Source of the DNA: Dasypus novemcinctus
Taxonomy: Eukaryota; Chordata; Mammalia; Cingulata; Dasypodidae
Reading direction: 5' to 3'
DNA length: 64,000 bases
NCBI RefSeq assembly: GCF_030445035.2
Contig: NC_080704.1
Span: forward strand, 26,082,499 to 26,146,498
Translations under genes and position numbers: made by a program
The notes under the pieces: model-generated
Databases searched by the model: none
Told to the model about the DNA's origin: nothing
What the model saw: only the letters and a program-made list of their open reading frames with translations
Shown here: piece after piece, positions 11,280 through 24,890 of the stretch
How positions within the stretch are numbered: position 1 is the stretch's first letter
How the letters are laid out: every line of letters begins with the position of its first letter

Positions 11280-12160
11280 CTGACTCATTTTGTTCATTCA
11301 TTCAAAAAAGAATTTATTGTGTACTTATTTTATGCCAAACAATTGAAATACAATAATTAAAAAAAAACATTAAGTTCAAGGTAGTTTAGAATCTAGTAGC
11401 AAAAACAGAGTAGTTACCAGATAATTATAATACAGTATAGTAATACCATAATACAGTAAGAAAATATTACAACAAGTATGGGGAGGGTTGTCTCCAGGCT
11501 CAGCTTTTGGGGATCAGGAAAGATTTCCATAGGAGATAACATTCAAACTGAGTTTGGAAGAATAAGTCAAGTCAGACAGGGAAGGGATTTGGAGAAAGGG
11601 AGTTCGAAAAGAGGGAACAGCATGTACATGAGCCCAGTAGCAAGAAAGAACAGAGAATTTGGGAAACTTAAATAGCTCAGGCTAGCTAGTGCTTAGAGTA
11701 TGAGAGCAGAGCAGTGAGAGAAGAGGATGGAGGTAAGAGCAGGGGGTGTCATACAGAGTTTGGAATTCATGCAGAGAGGAATGGAGAAGCCTGAGCCACT
11801 TTCAACCAAAAAACATATTCTCAGCATGTTGCTTTATGGAAAACAAATTAGCGGGTCAAAACTGGGGGCAGAGGGAAAAGTTTAGAAGCCTTTACAACAA
11901 TACAGGCATGAGATGATGATGCCTTCAACTACGGTAGTGGTGGTAAAGAATAAAGAGGAGTGGATGGCTGAATGTAAGAGGTTTGGGGGATGTAGAAGCA
12001 ATATTGTTTAGTGGTTTTTAGTAGTTTGTTGGATATGAGTAGTAACAGAGAGAAGTTAAGGATGACCTTTAGGTTTCTTCATAGAAACTATCATGCTCGG
12101 GCTGTGTTGCCCAGAAGGCACTTGAATATATAGGTCTGGAGCTCAGGAGAGAGACTGGTT
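11280..12160 (+). repeat. Probable ancient mammalian-wide repeat
   Basis: Contains the ordered blocks GAGATAACATTCAAACTGAGTT, GGGAACAGCATGTACATGAGC and, after 11880, GCCTTTACAACAATACAGGCATG. These resemble an old interspersed mammalian repeat, seen again at 46306-46480. I cannot assign the family with confidence. Confidence 0.4.
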
Positions 12161-13014
12161 TAGAAGGTAGGACTATTCCAATTTTCATTCTACCTCTCTA
12201 GTCATTGCTTTGCTAACTTATTTTGTTCTACACAAGGCAATAGATCATACATATTCCCCATGGCTCCATCTTACTACCTATTCTCTTTTACTCTATGTAC
12301 CCTCTCCTCGTGATTTCAATTATGCACTCAGTTTTAACTACCAGCTATGTCTTTGGGTTCCCCACAGAAGCAGTATATTAGGGGAGTGATCCTGGGAAAC
12401 TCCAATAGAGGGGTAGAAAAATGAGATAGGGAAGGGAAAGCAGCCAATAGAGGGAGACTTTTCAAGCAAGTTACCACTTTGAGTAACTAGCTAAAGGGCA
12501 CTGGGGAACTCTAGGAAACTATGTAGAAAACATGTCTCAAGGTTATTCCACTTGAGAAGCAAAGGAGCTTCAATATTTATACATCAACTCCCTTCAATAA
12601 TTGGTTGAGAGCTGCTAGTCCAGCTCTTCGAACCTAATGGGTACATGGATGGAACAATCTCTGGGAACTAGGGGAAAATCCTTCTTCAAATAAAAACACA
12701 ATTGAAAGTCTGGCCACCATGCATGATAGAGATAAGGCCTAAGGAGACAGAGGCAGAAAATTATAGAGTCTTCTACAATATATGTGCTAATGCTGCCCAA
12801 ATCTGTAACTTTAGCATAAATACAATATTGAAAAGTCAAGTTCTAACATGAAGCCATGAAATGTCATCTAAAATGAGCTGCCAATCAAAGGGACCCAGAA
12901 AAGAGGAGACCCAAGAATATATGGAACCAAACAAATATAAGAGAGCCAGATAAGGTGAAAGCAGAGATTAAGCATTCAGAGTGCAGTAGAGGACTGGAGG
13001 CTTGCTATTTAATG
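12161..13014. other. Unassigned DNA
   Basis: No gene or repeat was firmly recognised. The stretch 12350-12620 has the texture of a decayed repeat, but I cannot name it. Confidence 0.4.
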
Positions 13015-13145
13015 TCAGTTTTAAGAACCAGCAGCATCACCATCACCTGGGAGTGCGTGAGAACTGCAGACCTACTGAATTAGAATCCAAAGTATCAAGA
13101 TCCCCAAGTGAACATTAAAACTTGAGCAATGGCATTCTATTTTAG
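13015..13145 (-). mobile_element. MER5-like hAT fragment
   Basis: ACCAGCAGCATCACCATCAC, then GACCTACTGAATTAGAATCC and a trailing TTGAGCAATGG follow the order of the MER5A/B consensus. It is a diverged non-autonomous DNA transposon. Confidence 0.7.
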
Positions 13146-13179
13146 AGCTGGGCTCTCCATAGCCAAGAACTTTTTGTAA

Positions 13180-13620
13180 TATACGCTGTAGCCATTTGAA
13201 ACTGTTTGTCCCCCAGAAAATCATGTTCTTAAAACTAACCCTTTTCTGTGGGTGTAACATTTTTATAAGTAGAAACTTTTGATTAGGTGTGGCCCAGGTT
13301 GGGTCTTAATCCTTTTACTTGAGTCCTTTATAAACAGCATGAATATGGGAGGAAGAGAGAGAAAAAGACAGGGAAGCAAGAAGCTGAAAGAAACAAAAGC
13401 AAGAGGAGAAGGGAGAGACCAGCAGACAGCACCATGAGTCTTGCCATGTGACAAAGGAGTCCGGGATCACCAGCAGCTGTTCTTCAGGGAGAAAGCATAG
13501 CCTAACAATGCCTTGATTTGGACATGTTTCTTAGCCACAGAACTGTAAGCCTGTAAGCTAGTAAATTACCAATATTCAAAGCCTACCCATTTTATGGTCT
13601 CTGCTTTTGGCAGACTAGCA
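13180..13620 (+). mobile_element. MaLR/MLT-like solo LTR
   Basis: Follows the layout of an ERVL-MaLR LTR: GCCATTTGAAACTGTTTGTCCCCCAG start, GTGTGGCCCAGGTTGGGTCTTAATCC, a purine-rich GAAGCTGAAAG middle, CCATGTGACAAAGGAG, TTGATTTGGACATG and a CCATTTTATGGT..GCAGACTAGCAGAC end. No partner LTR or interior is seen. Confidence 0.65.
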
Positions 13621-13896
13621 GACTTAAACGTCCTTCTAGCTGATATTTAAGTGGGCAGCACCGAAGTCATCAATCAAGCACTGAGGAGCGCACTCCCATA
13701 CCTAACCCCAGCTGGACAAACTTCACCCAAGGCAGGAGACATGAGAACTCTACCTGAACATGAAGGCAAGCCATACAACCAACGTTTTATGATCTGTTCT
13801 ATAAAAGAGGAAATGTATTTCTGGTGTACAATTTTGAATGACTTTATTATCTGGGTCATCATACAAGGCAAATCAAACAAAATCATGAAAAACAGT
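13621..13896. other. Unassigned spacer between two LTRs
   Basis: No recognised content. An 89-codon frame (13651-13920) runs into the next LTR and is not gene-like. Confidence 0.4.
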
Positions 13897-14575
13897 CTTA
13901 ATTTGCTGCAGGGCTGCTGATGCAAAGTACCAGAAGTGGGTGGGCTTTTATAATGGGAATTTCATGTAGGGTAAAAGTTAACAGTTCTGAGGCTGTGAAA
14001 TGTCCAAATCAAGGCATCAACAGAGATGCTTTCTCGCCAAAGACAGCTATTCGTGATCCTTGGGTCCTGCCATGTGGTGAAACAAGATGGCTGCTGATCT
14101 CTGCCAAGGTCCCTGCCTTCCCCTCCAGAATCTACCATATCCCAGAACTTAGCTGTAGGTAACCAGGCATTGGGCTTGGCTCTTTCCAGACCTTCTCTCT
14201 CATTCTTGGCTGACTCTACTTTCTTCCCAATTTAAGATGTGGGCTATCAGGCATATGGTTCATCCTTCAGCCTTGAGCTGCTCTGTGGGCCCAGGCTCTC
14301 GGGGACTTCGTGCTTAAGCTTTGGCTACTATCAATCCTTGAGTCCTCTCTCACATGGCAAGCTCACAAATGGTGGTTTCCTTTCTCTGTGGTATTTCTTT
14401 CTGTGTCTCTGTTTATATAAATGCCCTAGGAAGAGGGCAGACACCCAACATGAGTCATGCCTCACTGATGTAGTAAAATCAAAATGGCCTCATACCCACA
14501 GGAATGGATTAGTTCAAAAACATAAGTTTTTGGATTGACCAAATTCATACTGTCATAATGTCTTTAAGAGTGTTT
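13897..14575 (-). mobile_element. MaLR solo LTR, antisense, TGTAGCAG family
   Basis: On the plus strand it reads GGGCTGCTGATGCAAAGTACCAGAAG.. and later AAACAAGATGGCTGCTGATCTC and GTCATACCCACAGGAATGGATTAG, matching the copies at 37819, 42429 and 62334. Both ends are eroded. Confidence 0.75.
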
Positions 14576-14659
14576 TCAACAATAAAGATAGGTTTGTATG
14601 TTAATATTATAAACCACAGGTAAATGTTGAGAGCATGATATTATTGCAACCTGAAATAA

Positions 14660-14890
14660 AACCAGCTGGACTTGGAATCAGAAGTCTTGGTTTGCATTCC
14701 AAATAGAAACTATTGCCAGGAGGAACCAAAACAAGTTAGTCCTATTAAGGTCAGTTTCCTCACATTTAACATGTTAATAATAATACTTAGTCCAATTGCT
14801 AGTATAAGAATTGAATTAACCCAACAAATGTGAAAGCATCTAAAACAGTGCCCAACATCATACAATAAGCATAAAATAAATACTACTGTC
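14660..14890 (-). mobile_element. MIR SINE, antisense
   Basis: Antisense MIR order is visible: GCTGGACTTGGAATCAGAAG, TCAGTTTCCTCACATTTAACATG, GTTAATAATAATACTTA and AAACAGTGCCCAACATCATA, ending AATAAATACT. Mammalian-wide ancient SINE. Confidence 0.75.
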
Positions 14891-15264
14891 CTCCTGGTAT
14901 TTCTCAAATACCACCTATCCATCAGCTAAGATAATTTTCAGGGGTAGAAGTTACTTCCCATGATTGTACTGCATAAATGCACCACATAGCAAAATAAACA
15001 AAGAGAAAAACCACAAAACTCTGAAATTTCTAGGACTAGAAATATGGCTAGTGCAAAATTGCTCTTGCAATAAATACCTAGCAACACTCAACAAAAATAA
15101 ACTACATTTAAACTACATAGTCAGTTCATAAGAAAAGTAAAATGGCTATTTTTATATACCAGAAGTACAGAAGGATTTGAAAGTCAAAGTAGTAAACTGG
15201 CTGAAATGGCAGCTACCCCTGGAGGTTATATTGCAAAAGAAAACAGATTGTGGGACTGTTTTAT
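14891..15264. other. Unassigned DNA
   Basis: AT-rich, with nothing recognised. Confidence 0.4.
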
Positions 15265-16120
15265 GTTTTAAATCAAGTTTGAGATAAAATTTACATATAA
15301 TAAAATGCATCTATTTGATTTACCATCCAATGTATTTTGACAAACGTATATACCATGAAGCCACCATCACAATTAAGATATAAAACATTTCCATCTCCCC
15401 AAAAAGCACCCCTAGTCCATTCCCCCTTCCATTCCCAGTTCAGACAACCACTTGTATGCTTTCTTTCACTACAACTTAGATTTGCCTTTTCTAGAATTAT
15501 ATAAATAGAATCATATAGTACTACTATCTTGTGTCTAGCTTCCGATTCATTCATCAAGAATACATCAATAGTTCATTTTTATTACTAAGTAATACTCCAT
15601 TGTATGGATGTATAATACTTCATCTATTCATCTGTTGATGGTCATATGGACTAATTCAAGTTTTTAAGTAATATATGTTAAGCTGCTATGAACAAGATAA
15701 GTCTTTATGGAGATACATGTTTTCATTTTCATAGGAAAACACAAAGGAATGGTATTGCTGGATTGATGGTAAATGTATGTTTATCTTGGTAAGAAACTGC
15801 AAGACTGTTTTCTAAAGCAGCTGACTATTTTGCATTGTACCAGCAATGGGTGAGAGTTCTAGTTTTTTCACATTCTTCTCAACACTTAGTATTGTCAGCC
15901 TTTTAAAATTCAGCCATTCTAGTAGGTGTAACTCTAATGTGCATTTCCCTGATTACAAATAATGTTGGGCATCATTTCATAGGCCATTTGTTTATCTCCT
16001 TTTGTAAACTGTCTGTTCAAATATTTTGCCTGTTTTTCCATTGGGTTATTTAGCTTTTATTATTGATCTGTAAGAGTTATTTATATACTCTTGATATGGA
16101 GCTTTGGTTTAAATCCATAA
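15265..16120 (-). mobile_element. L1M-type LINE 3' portion, antisense
   Basis: Classic antisense L1 phrases in order: AGTAATACTCCATTGTATGG, TCATCTGTTGATGGTCATAT, TGCTATGAACAAGATAAGTC, CCATTCTAGTAGGTGTAACTC and CTTTTGTAAACTGTCTGTTC. This is the last part of ORF2 plus 3' UTR. It is diverged and disrupted. Confidence 0.85.
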
Positions 16121-16556
16121 AGATAATAAATGAAGGCTTAGATAGGTACAAGACAAGAATTTGGTGTTGAGACATTCTTCATAAAACTAGAAACCTCAAA
16201 AGAGGAGATGTATCTCGAATGAAAGGAAAACTAAAAACAGACAAATGAACAAAACACCTCCCCGCCATTCCAGAAAAAAAGGCAAGAACAACTGCATCAG
16301 TTCTTAATCTCTAAATGAAAATTATCAAGTCTCATGAGAAAGGAGATCTCAAGATGGATTTAGAGTCCAAATGTGTGCTCCCAAGTGATGGTTGATTTTC
16401 CAAGCTCATAAAAATTAGTCTTAAGCTAGAAATACCTCTGGGGTAATATCAGAAGCAACCAGAAAACTACACTGCACTATGTTTCATCAGCCCAGGCATT
16501 TTCATTCCCACAGTAAAAAAATAAAATCCCTGCTGAAGCTATTGCATTTACACCAA
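16121..16556. other. Unassigned DNA
   Basis: No gene or repeat recognised. Confidence 0.4.
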
Positions 16557-16558
16557 AA

Positions 16559-16594
16559 CACACACACACGTATGTGTGTATGTATATATATATA

Positions 16595-16682
<88 letters not shown>
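16559..16682. repeat. Compound microsatellite (CA/TG)n-(TA)n-(GA)n
   Basis: About 124 bp: CA/GT-rich, then two TA blocks separated by a TGTGTGTG interruption, then an uninterrupted GA run from 16643 to 16682. The 88- and 79-codon antisense frames here simply translate the dinucleotide runs. Confidence 0.95.
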
Positions 16683-16685
<3 letters not shown>

Positions 16686-16689
16686 CATG

Positions 16690-17208
16690 ATCTATCCAGA
16701 GAACCTTCATATAATACACAGAAGGCATGAATATACCACACAAGATCCTTGAGTTAATAGACGAATACTTATAAAATATTAAAATATAGATTAGACCCTG
16801 AAGGAAAGAACAATACTTTATGAAAAAGGAACAGGTAGATTTAAAATTAAACTAAATAAAGATTTTCACAGTGAAAAATATAGCTTTGAGACTGTGAGCT
16901 GATTGGGAGGTAAACTTAAATATCTCCAAAATTCCATTCAGTGTTGTCATTTTTTGTTTCCATAATCAGAGCAACTGCTAGTTTCAGGTGTTGTTAATCA
17001 TGTTGGATGGACGAAGTAGTTCTATATGTGCTTTATGCTTGTTTGTCAAAGCAGAGGATCACAAATAGGAGGCAACAGAGCTTTGACCAGGAGCACTAAG
17101 TTGTTTTCAATTCATTGATCAATTGAAACTTTTTTAAAACCCTAAACACTTACATATCGGAAGGTGTGAATGAAGAAATGCAACGATGAGGTTCAAGAAT
17201 CCCAAGGG
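16690..17208. other. Unassigned DNA
   Basis: No gene or repeat recognised; AT-rich and probably unique sequence. Confidence 0.4.
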
Positions 17209-17538
17209 GGAGCGGACTTGGCCCAATGGATAGGGCAACCGTCTACCACATGGGAGGTGCACAATTCAAACCCCAGGCCTCCTTGACCCGTGTGGAGCTG
17301 GCCCATGCGCAGTGCTGATGCACGCAAGGAGTGCCCTGCCACGCAGGGGTGTTCCCCGTGTAGGGGAGCCCCATGCACAAGGAGTGTGCCCCATAAGGAG
17401 AGCCGCCCAGTGGGAAAGAAAGCGCCACCTGCCCAAGAATGGTGCCGCATACACGGAGCTGACGCAACAAGATGACGCAACAAAAAGAAACACAGATTCC
17501 CTGGTGCCACTGATAAGGAGAGAAGCGGTCACAGAAGA
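17209..17538 (+). mobile_element. DAS-type SINE, 3' truncated
   Basis: Well-preserved head (GGACTTGGCCCAATGGATAG, then the B-box area) and body. It stops in CAGAAGAAC without the usual GGACACAGAGAACAG and AAATAAAT tail, and abuts the L1 at about 17540. No clear target duplication. Confidence 0.85.
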
Positions 17539-17827
17539 ACTGATTTTTTGAATGTTGACCCCATTTGGCTCCCTGGGGCGGGAGACCCTAATGGGGAATT
17601 CAATGGAGGCAGAAAAGCCTCACAGGAAAAAAAGGGAAAACTGATCTGCTTTAAGGCAAAAGATCCCTTAAATAACACAAAGAGTCCAAAAGAGCAAGAG
17701 AAGAAGACCCAGCACTGCCAATCCCCTATGGTGGCCCAAACTACTCCAGGTGAGGGGTCCATAGATGGCAGCTCGGCATGGCACACTTCACACCAAAAGA
17801 GAGAACAATCTATACTGGGTAAGTGTG

Positions 17828-18239
17828 GTTTTTGTTTTTTGTTTTGTTTTTTATTTATTTCTCTCCCCTTCCCCTCCCAATTGTCTGCTGTGTCCATTTG
17901 CTGCATGCCCTGTGTCCACCTGTATTCTTCTCAGTGGCACCTGGAATCTGTGTGTCTTTTTATTGCATCATCTTGCTTCATCAGCTTGCCGTGGGTGTGG
18001 CACCATTCCTGGGCAGGCTGCACTTTTTTCATGCAGGGCGGCTCTCCTTATGGGGCACACTCCTTGCTTGTGGGGCTCCCCTACACGGGGGACACCCCTG
18101 TGTGGCAGGGCACTCCTTGCACGCACCAGCACTGTGCATGGGCCAGCTCATCACACAGGGCAGGAGGTCCTCAGTTTGAACCGTGGACCTCCCATGTGGT
18201 AGGCGGACACATTAGCCACTGGGCCAAATCTGCTTCCCA
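17828..18239 (-). mobile_element. DAS-type SINE, antisense
   Basis: On the plus strand it runs from the T-rich tail (TTATTTATTTCTCTCCCC) to the head (GGGCCAAATCTGCTTCCC). It is flanked by the 8-bp duplication TAAGTGTG (17820-17827 and 18240-18247). It lies inside the L1 5' UTR and so is younger than that L1. The 245-codon frame 17548-18285 is L1 sequence running into this SINE by chance. Confidence 0.9.
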
Positions 18240-19134
18240 TAAGTGTGTTTTTTATCCATCTGGGTGGTGGGGGACCTGCCACTGAGAATTCCTGTTCTAA
18301 TACGTATTTGGAGCTGCTAGTTTCTGGTTTCTAGATTTAGGTTCTAGCAGGTGTTTTCATTAGACTTAACCTCTCCCCCAGGTTGTGGAATGGCATAAGA
18401 CGTAAAAGGAGGTGGAAGGAGCCAAAGGCCTGAAAATGGACCCTTAGCCTATGTTTGAGACTTCTCCAGAAAAGAAGGTGGGGGGTAGATGAGGGTTGGG
18501 AGCTGGCTACTTCACAGGTGTCTATGATTTCTCTAACAGGCAGAACAGCCCCAGGACTGAAACAAGTAATGAAATCGGAGCACTAAGTAAGGTCGAAATT
18601 TTTAACAAATCAAAGGAGCCGGGGAGAAAATTCTGCACAAAAACAAACAAAAGAGATCAGGATTCCTGGAAAAGGGATTGAGGAAAGGAAGCTTTCTCCT
18701 TGAGGTGAAACAAAAGCACATAAAAGGACAATCTTAAAAGTTGCACCACACATGCAGGGCAAGAAATAGTTGCGAAAGACCTGAGACAATTTGAACAAAT
18801 ATGGGCTGCTCTAGAGTTTCAGTATAAGCTGGGCCAAGCACCAAAGAAGCACCTTAACACATAGCCAAACTACAATAAAATGCTAGGCAAGAAGAAATTA
18901 ATCTTCAGGATTAACACATCAAAATATTCAGATACCTAGATAGCAGCAAAAAATTACAAGCCATACTAAGAAACAGGAATATATGACTCAAACAAAGAAA
19001 AAAATTAAACCTTTAGAGGAGACACAGACTTTGGAACAACTAATCAAAGAAGCGCAAACAAATCTAAATCAACTCAAGGAGATGAAGGAAAATATGGATA
19101 GAAACTAAATATGGATACAGAGCAAATGGTTCTG

Positions 19135-19545
19135 CTAGGGAACTATTGTGATTAGTAAGGGAAGAAATTATAGCAGTGATTGGAGAGGGTGGCCATGGTG
19201 GCTGCTGATGGTAGGGAGATGGAAGAAGAGATATATGGTGTGGGGGCATTTTCAGGATTTGGAGTTGTCCTGGGTGGTGCTACAGGGATGGATGCTCAAC
19301 ATTTTGGGTCCTACCATGGCCCACTGGGTGGACTGGGGGAGAGCGTGGACTACAATGTGGCCCACTGTCCATGAGGTGCAGCAGTGCTCCAGAATGTATT
19401 CGCCAGGCGCAGTGGATGTGCCACAATGATGGAAGAGGTTGTTGATGTGGGAGGAGTGGGGTGGGTGGGGTGGGGGGTATATGGGGACCTCATGTTTTTT
19501 AAATGTAACATTTAAAAGAAAATAAAGAAGAAGAAAAAAAGAATA
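19135..19545 (+). mobile_element. 5'-truncated L1 3'-UTR insertion
   Basis: Matches the last 400 bases of the unit at 32951-34188: the GTGGCCATGG block, GGGGGCATTTTCAGGATTTGGAG.., CCCACTGGGTGGACT, and the TATATGGGGACCTCAT block, then TAACATTTAAAAG and an A-rich tail with AATAAA. Confidence 0.75.
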
Positions 19546-20159
19546 GAAAGTTTAAAATGAAACACAAATTATGGGGATGAAAAGCACAACAATGGAGATT
19601 AAAAAAATAAACACTAGCAGCATACCAAAGCATATTTGAACAGGCAGAAGAAAGAATCAGTGAAATAGAAGAACTATCTAAATCATACAGACTGAAGAAC
19701 AGATAGAGAAAAGGAAACTGAGCAGTGCCTAATGTATTTGAGAGATATCATGAAGCATACCAACATATACATCATAGGAGTCCGAGAAGGAAAAGAGAAG
19801 GGAAAGGGGAGAGAAAGAATATTTGAGGAAATGATGGCCCCAAATTTCCCAACACTTATGAAATACATAAATATACATGTCCAAGAAATGCAACATACTC
19901 CAAACAGGAAAATCCCTAACTGACCTACTCAAAGATAGATAGTAAGCAAAATATTGCATACCAAACATAAAGAGAGAATTCTGAAAGATTCTTCACATAC
20001 AAGAGGTCTTCAGTAAGACTAAGTGCAGTTTTCTCATCAGAAACATGGAGGCAAGAAGGCAATAGTATGACATATTCAAGGTACTGCAAGAGAGAAACTG
20101 CCAGCCAAAAATGGTTTATCTGGCAAAACTGCAATTCAAAAAAGGCAAGGACTCCACAT

Positions 20160-21895
<1,736 letters not shown>

Positions 21896-22169
21896 GGGAT
21901 TTTTCCTGTCATATTTTGTTAGGAAGGGTGAGAATAGAATCTTGAAGGAACCAAATCATTTACATTTCTGATTGCAAGAAAAGGGGCAGCGTAGTAGGGA
22001 GGGGGGTTCACACCAATGTCTACTCTTTATTGAGGGTCTACTTTATGTCAGACATTATGCTAGGTGCTTTGATTTCAATCTTATTTCTATCAGTTACACG
22101 TGATCATAATTTTTTAAAGTCAAGACTTATAACAACCCATTCCTTTTGTTCATAAATTTCCACTCCCCA
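21896..22169. other. Mostly unassigned; short MIR-like piece
   Basis: About 22020-22080 (TTTATTGAGGGTCTACTTTATG.. ATTATGCTAGGTGC) resembles the start of a MIR. Nothing else is recognised. Confidence 0.45.
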
Positions 22170-22185
22170 GAAGTGACCACTTTCA

Positions 22186-23306
22186 CCCTCCCTGGCACCA
22201 AGGGACTATTACCAAGTGCCAACTAGTAATGCAGCTAGAAAAAGACCTTGACCAAAAGGGGGAAATGGTAAATACAAATGAGTTTGTATGGCTAAGATTT
22301 CAAAGTGAGTTTGGAGGTCATTCCAGAGGTTATGCTTATGCAAGTCTCAGCAGGATCTCATTGACTGCCACAGTAAACAGTGCCTCAAATAGCCGGGCTC
22401 CTGAGCACTCTAGAGATATCCAGAAACTATAAGTAGGATAGACAGCTCAGGAATTCAGCCCCTTACTTTAGAATTTACGCTCCACAGCGTAACAAAGCTA
22501 GGCCCATTTCTAGGTTCTCTACACATGGCTCTTCTGCCCCTTTTATTTGAACCCACAATTAGAACTATACTTGATAAATATATGTCCCAGAGACTTAAAT
22601 CTTTGGTCCATCCATGTGCCATTTGAGCCCTGAATCTCAGCAGAGTTGTAACACCTACTCTCCAGTTCATTGGACTCACCCAGGACAACTAACATGGAGA
22701 TGATGATAGACAATGACCATCCCAAGGAACAGAGAGTATCTGCAACTACAAGCAAGATAGCTCCATCCATCTGTCCCACGGGATCTAAGGCCCCTCTCAA
22801 TTAGAAGTAGAGTGGCCATCACCATCTCCAAATCCTCAAGATTGGGGAATGAGCAATGGACTAAAGTAGAATTATTATTCTACTATAGACTTATTATTAT
22901 TCTAGCAATGAAAGAACTCATCATTGATACAAAGGCAGTGGCCACCAGAGGTTCTGAGGGATGGGAGAGGGAAGAATAGGTATAATATGGGGGCATTTTC
23001 AGGACATTGGATTTGTCTTGCATGACATTGCATGACAGATACAGGCCATTGAATATTTTGTCATAACTTAAATTGTGCAGGACAAAGTGTAAACTATAAT
23101 GTAAACTGTAGTCCATGGTTAGTAGCAATGCTTCAATATGGGCTCATCAATTGTAACAAATGTACCACACTAATGAAGGGTGTCGTTAATGTGGGAAAAT
23201 GTGAGAGAGGGAAGGAGTAGGGCATATGGAAATCCCTTATAATTTTTATGTAACATTTATGTAATCTACTTCTTTAAAAATAAAAAAAATTAATTATATA
23301 AAAAGA
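22186..23306 (+). mobile_element. L1 3'-UTR insertion with perfect 16-bp target duplication
   Basis: A 1.12-kb 5'-truncated element ending in an A-rich tail. It is flanked by GAAGTGACCACTTTCA at 22170-22185 and 23307-23322, an exact 16-bp match. The 3' end (TCATCAATTGTAACAAATGTACC.. TATGGAAATCCCTT) follows the mammalian L1 3'-UTR pattern. No ORF2 portion is present, so the whole insert is 3' UTR, which implies a long untranslated region in this L1 lineage. Confidence 0.8.
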
Positions 23307-23322
23307 GAAGTGACCACTTTCA

Positions 23323-23899
23323 ACTCTTAGCTTTTTTTTTTTGTCAATTAACCTCCAAGTTTATAAGTAACATGCTTATTCTGTTCCTTTTTTAAAAAAA
23401 AGAAGAAGAAGAAGAAGATATCATTTAATTCCTAGCATGGAAGATTTAGTTCTCTTACAACCTCCCTTGCACATACATTTCCCGTTCCTCATTCTCCCAT
23501 TGCAGTTTGGTCATAAGTATAGAATAGTTTGTATTATGATTATAAATATTCACAGCTAATCCATATAGATGCTATGACTATATTTACATTTGTAACTTTT
23601 TCAATTTCTTTGGAGTTTATGGTTTTTAAAAAGTCATTTTATTACTTTCTATGTACCTATCACTAATTCATTCCTGCATCTGCCAGCAATCTAAATGTCT
23701 CAAAATATTCATACATATCAGGCAATCTCTGTCTTTTTATTGAAGCTGCCCCTCCTGGAGACCTCTGCTCTCCTGCTCCAAATTGTACTGGCTGCCCTCT
23801 AGGTTGCTGTGCAGCTGTTGCTCTGGGATTTCTTGTAGCCTGCCTGGGGATTCCTTTCATCTATGTCAGACACCCATTTTCCTGGATTCCCCCGTTTTG
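23323..23899. other. Unassigned, possibly old LINE sequence
   Basis: Includes a short (AAG)n run near 23399-23418. The text from about 23640 to 23900, which resumes after the LTR at 24367-24650, has the feel of an old antisense L1, but I cannot place it. Confidence 0.4.
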
Positions 23900-23903
23900 C
23901 CCT

Positions 23904-24362
23904 TGTGATGGTTAGCCTATTGTGTCAACTAGGCCAGGTAATTGTGCCCTGTTGTTTGGTCAAGCAAGCACTGGGCTAACTGTAATACAAGGGCATTTAT
24001 GGACTTTAGTCACCATTGACTTTCCTGCAGTGGTAAATCATAGCTAGCTGGTTATAATTACATCAGTCAGGGAGATTGCCATTAGCAATGAGTGACACTT
24101 AACCCAATCCGTTGAATGCCTTCAAAGGGGAAGTGATTCCAGCACTGAGAGAGACTTTCCCAGCTTGTCTCTAGACAGCCAACATTTCCCAGAACTTGTC
24201 AAGAACCTTCACTGGACTTTCATTGGAGCCCCTGGTTTGCAGGCTGCCTGCGGAACCTGGACTTGTGCAACCCCACGGCTGCGTGAGAGACTCTGATACA
24301 TGTCTTATATTGACAGATACCCCTTGTTGATTCTGTTTCCCAACAGAACCCTGACTAACACA
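23904..24362 (-). mobile_element. MLT2-type ERVL solo LTR, antisense
   Basis: Begins TGTGATGGTTAGCC..GTGTCAACTAGGCCAG and ends TTCTGTTTCCCAACAGAACCCTGACTAACACA, the antisense layout of MLT2. CCCT on both sides (23900-23903 and 24363-24366) is consistent with a short duplication; ERVL elements normally make 5 bp. Confidence 0.85.
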
Positions 24363-24699
24363 CCCTGCTTGGTTTACTCTCATTTTTGTGTAACACGAGC
24401 CTCCACTAGCTTCTTGACAAAGGGTGCCTGGGAGGCAAATTTTTTGAAACCTTATATGTTCAAAAATGTCTTTATCCAACACTTATACTTACACTTGATT
24501 GCTAGTTTGGCTAAATATAGAATTTTAGTATGGAAATCACATTCTCAGAATTGAAGGCACTGCATCATTGTCACAATCAAGACTCTAATGGCATTCTGAT
24601 TCTTTGATTTTCCTTTTAGTTTTTCCCTTCCAATATCTTTCCTGTCATTTTAATAGGGTTTGGGAGATAGCAGAGGTAAACATGTGATTTCTAAAGACC

Positions 24700-24890
24700 A
24701 TGTCTAACTAGAAATTCTGTGCTGGACATTTCATTTTATATGAAAGATACGTATTTTGCTTTTATGGATAAAGAAATAGTTAAACTCTTGGACCAGATCA
24801 CAAAGCTAGTAAGTAACAGGTGAGAATCAAACCCAGGTTTGTCTGATTCCAAAGGCCAGTGCTTTTTCATTGTACCTCACTCCCTAAAAT
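24700..24890 (+). mobile_element. MIR SINE fragment
   Basis: GATCACAAAGCTAGTAAGTAAC, GAATCAAACCCAGG and CCAGTGCTTTTTCATTGTACC follow the MIR core and 3' half. Confidence 0.8.

Larger units (their letters stand above)
17540..20155 (+). mobile_element. L1 5' UTR and ORF1 region, degenerate, with nested inserts
   Basis: 17540-17827 and 18248-18500 look like L1 5' UTR. From about 18500 the text becomes ORF1-like (adenine-rich, coiled-coil type), and 19560-20150 matches the ORF1 C-terminal half of L1M/HAL1: CATCATAGGAGTCCGAGAAGG, ATGATGGCCCCAAATTTCCC, TTCTCATCAGAAACATGGAG. A SINE (17828-18239) and a truncated L1 3' UTR (about 19135-19545) interrupt it. Many stops and shifts are present, and ORF2 is missing. 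The PGK1 copy follows at once. Confidence 0.7.

Noticed and set aside
17548..18285. The longest open frame in the window (245 codons)
   Set aside because: It begins in L1 5' UTR and runs into an antisense SINE; half of it is the same shadow translation seen in every SINE copy. No domain and no conserved context.
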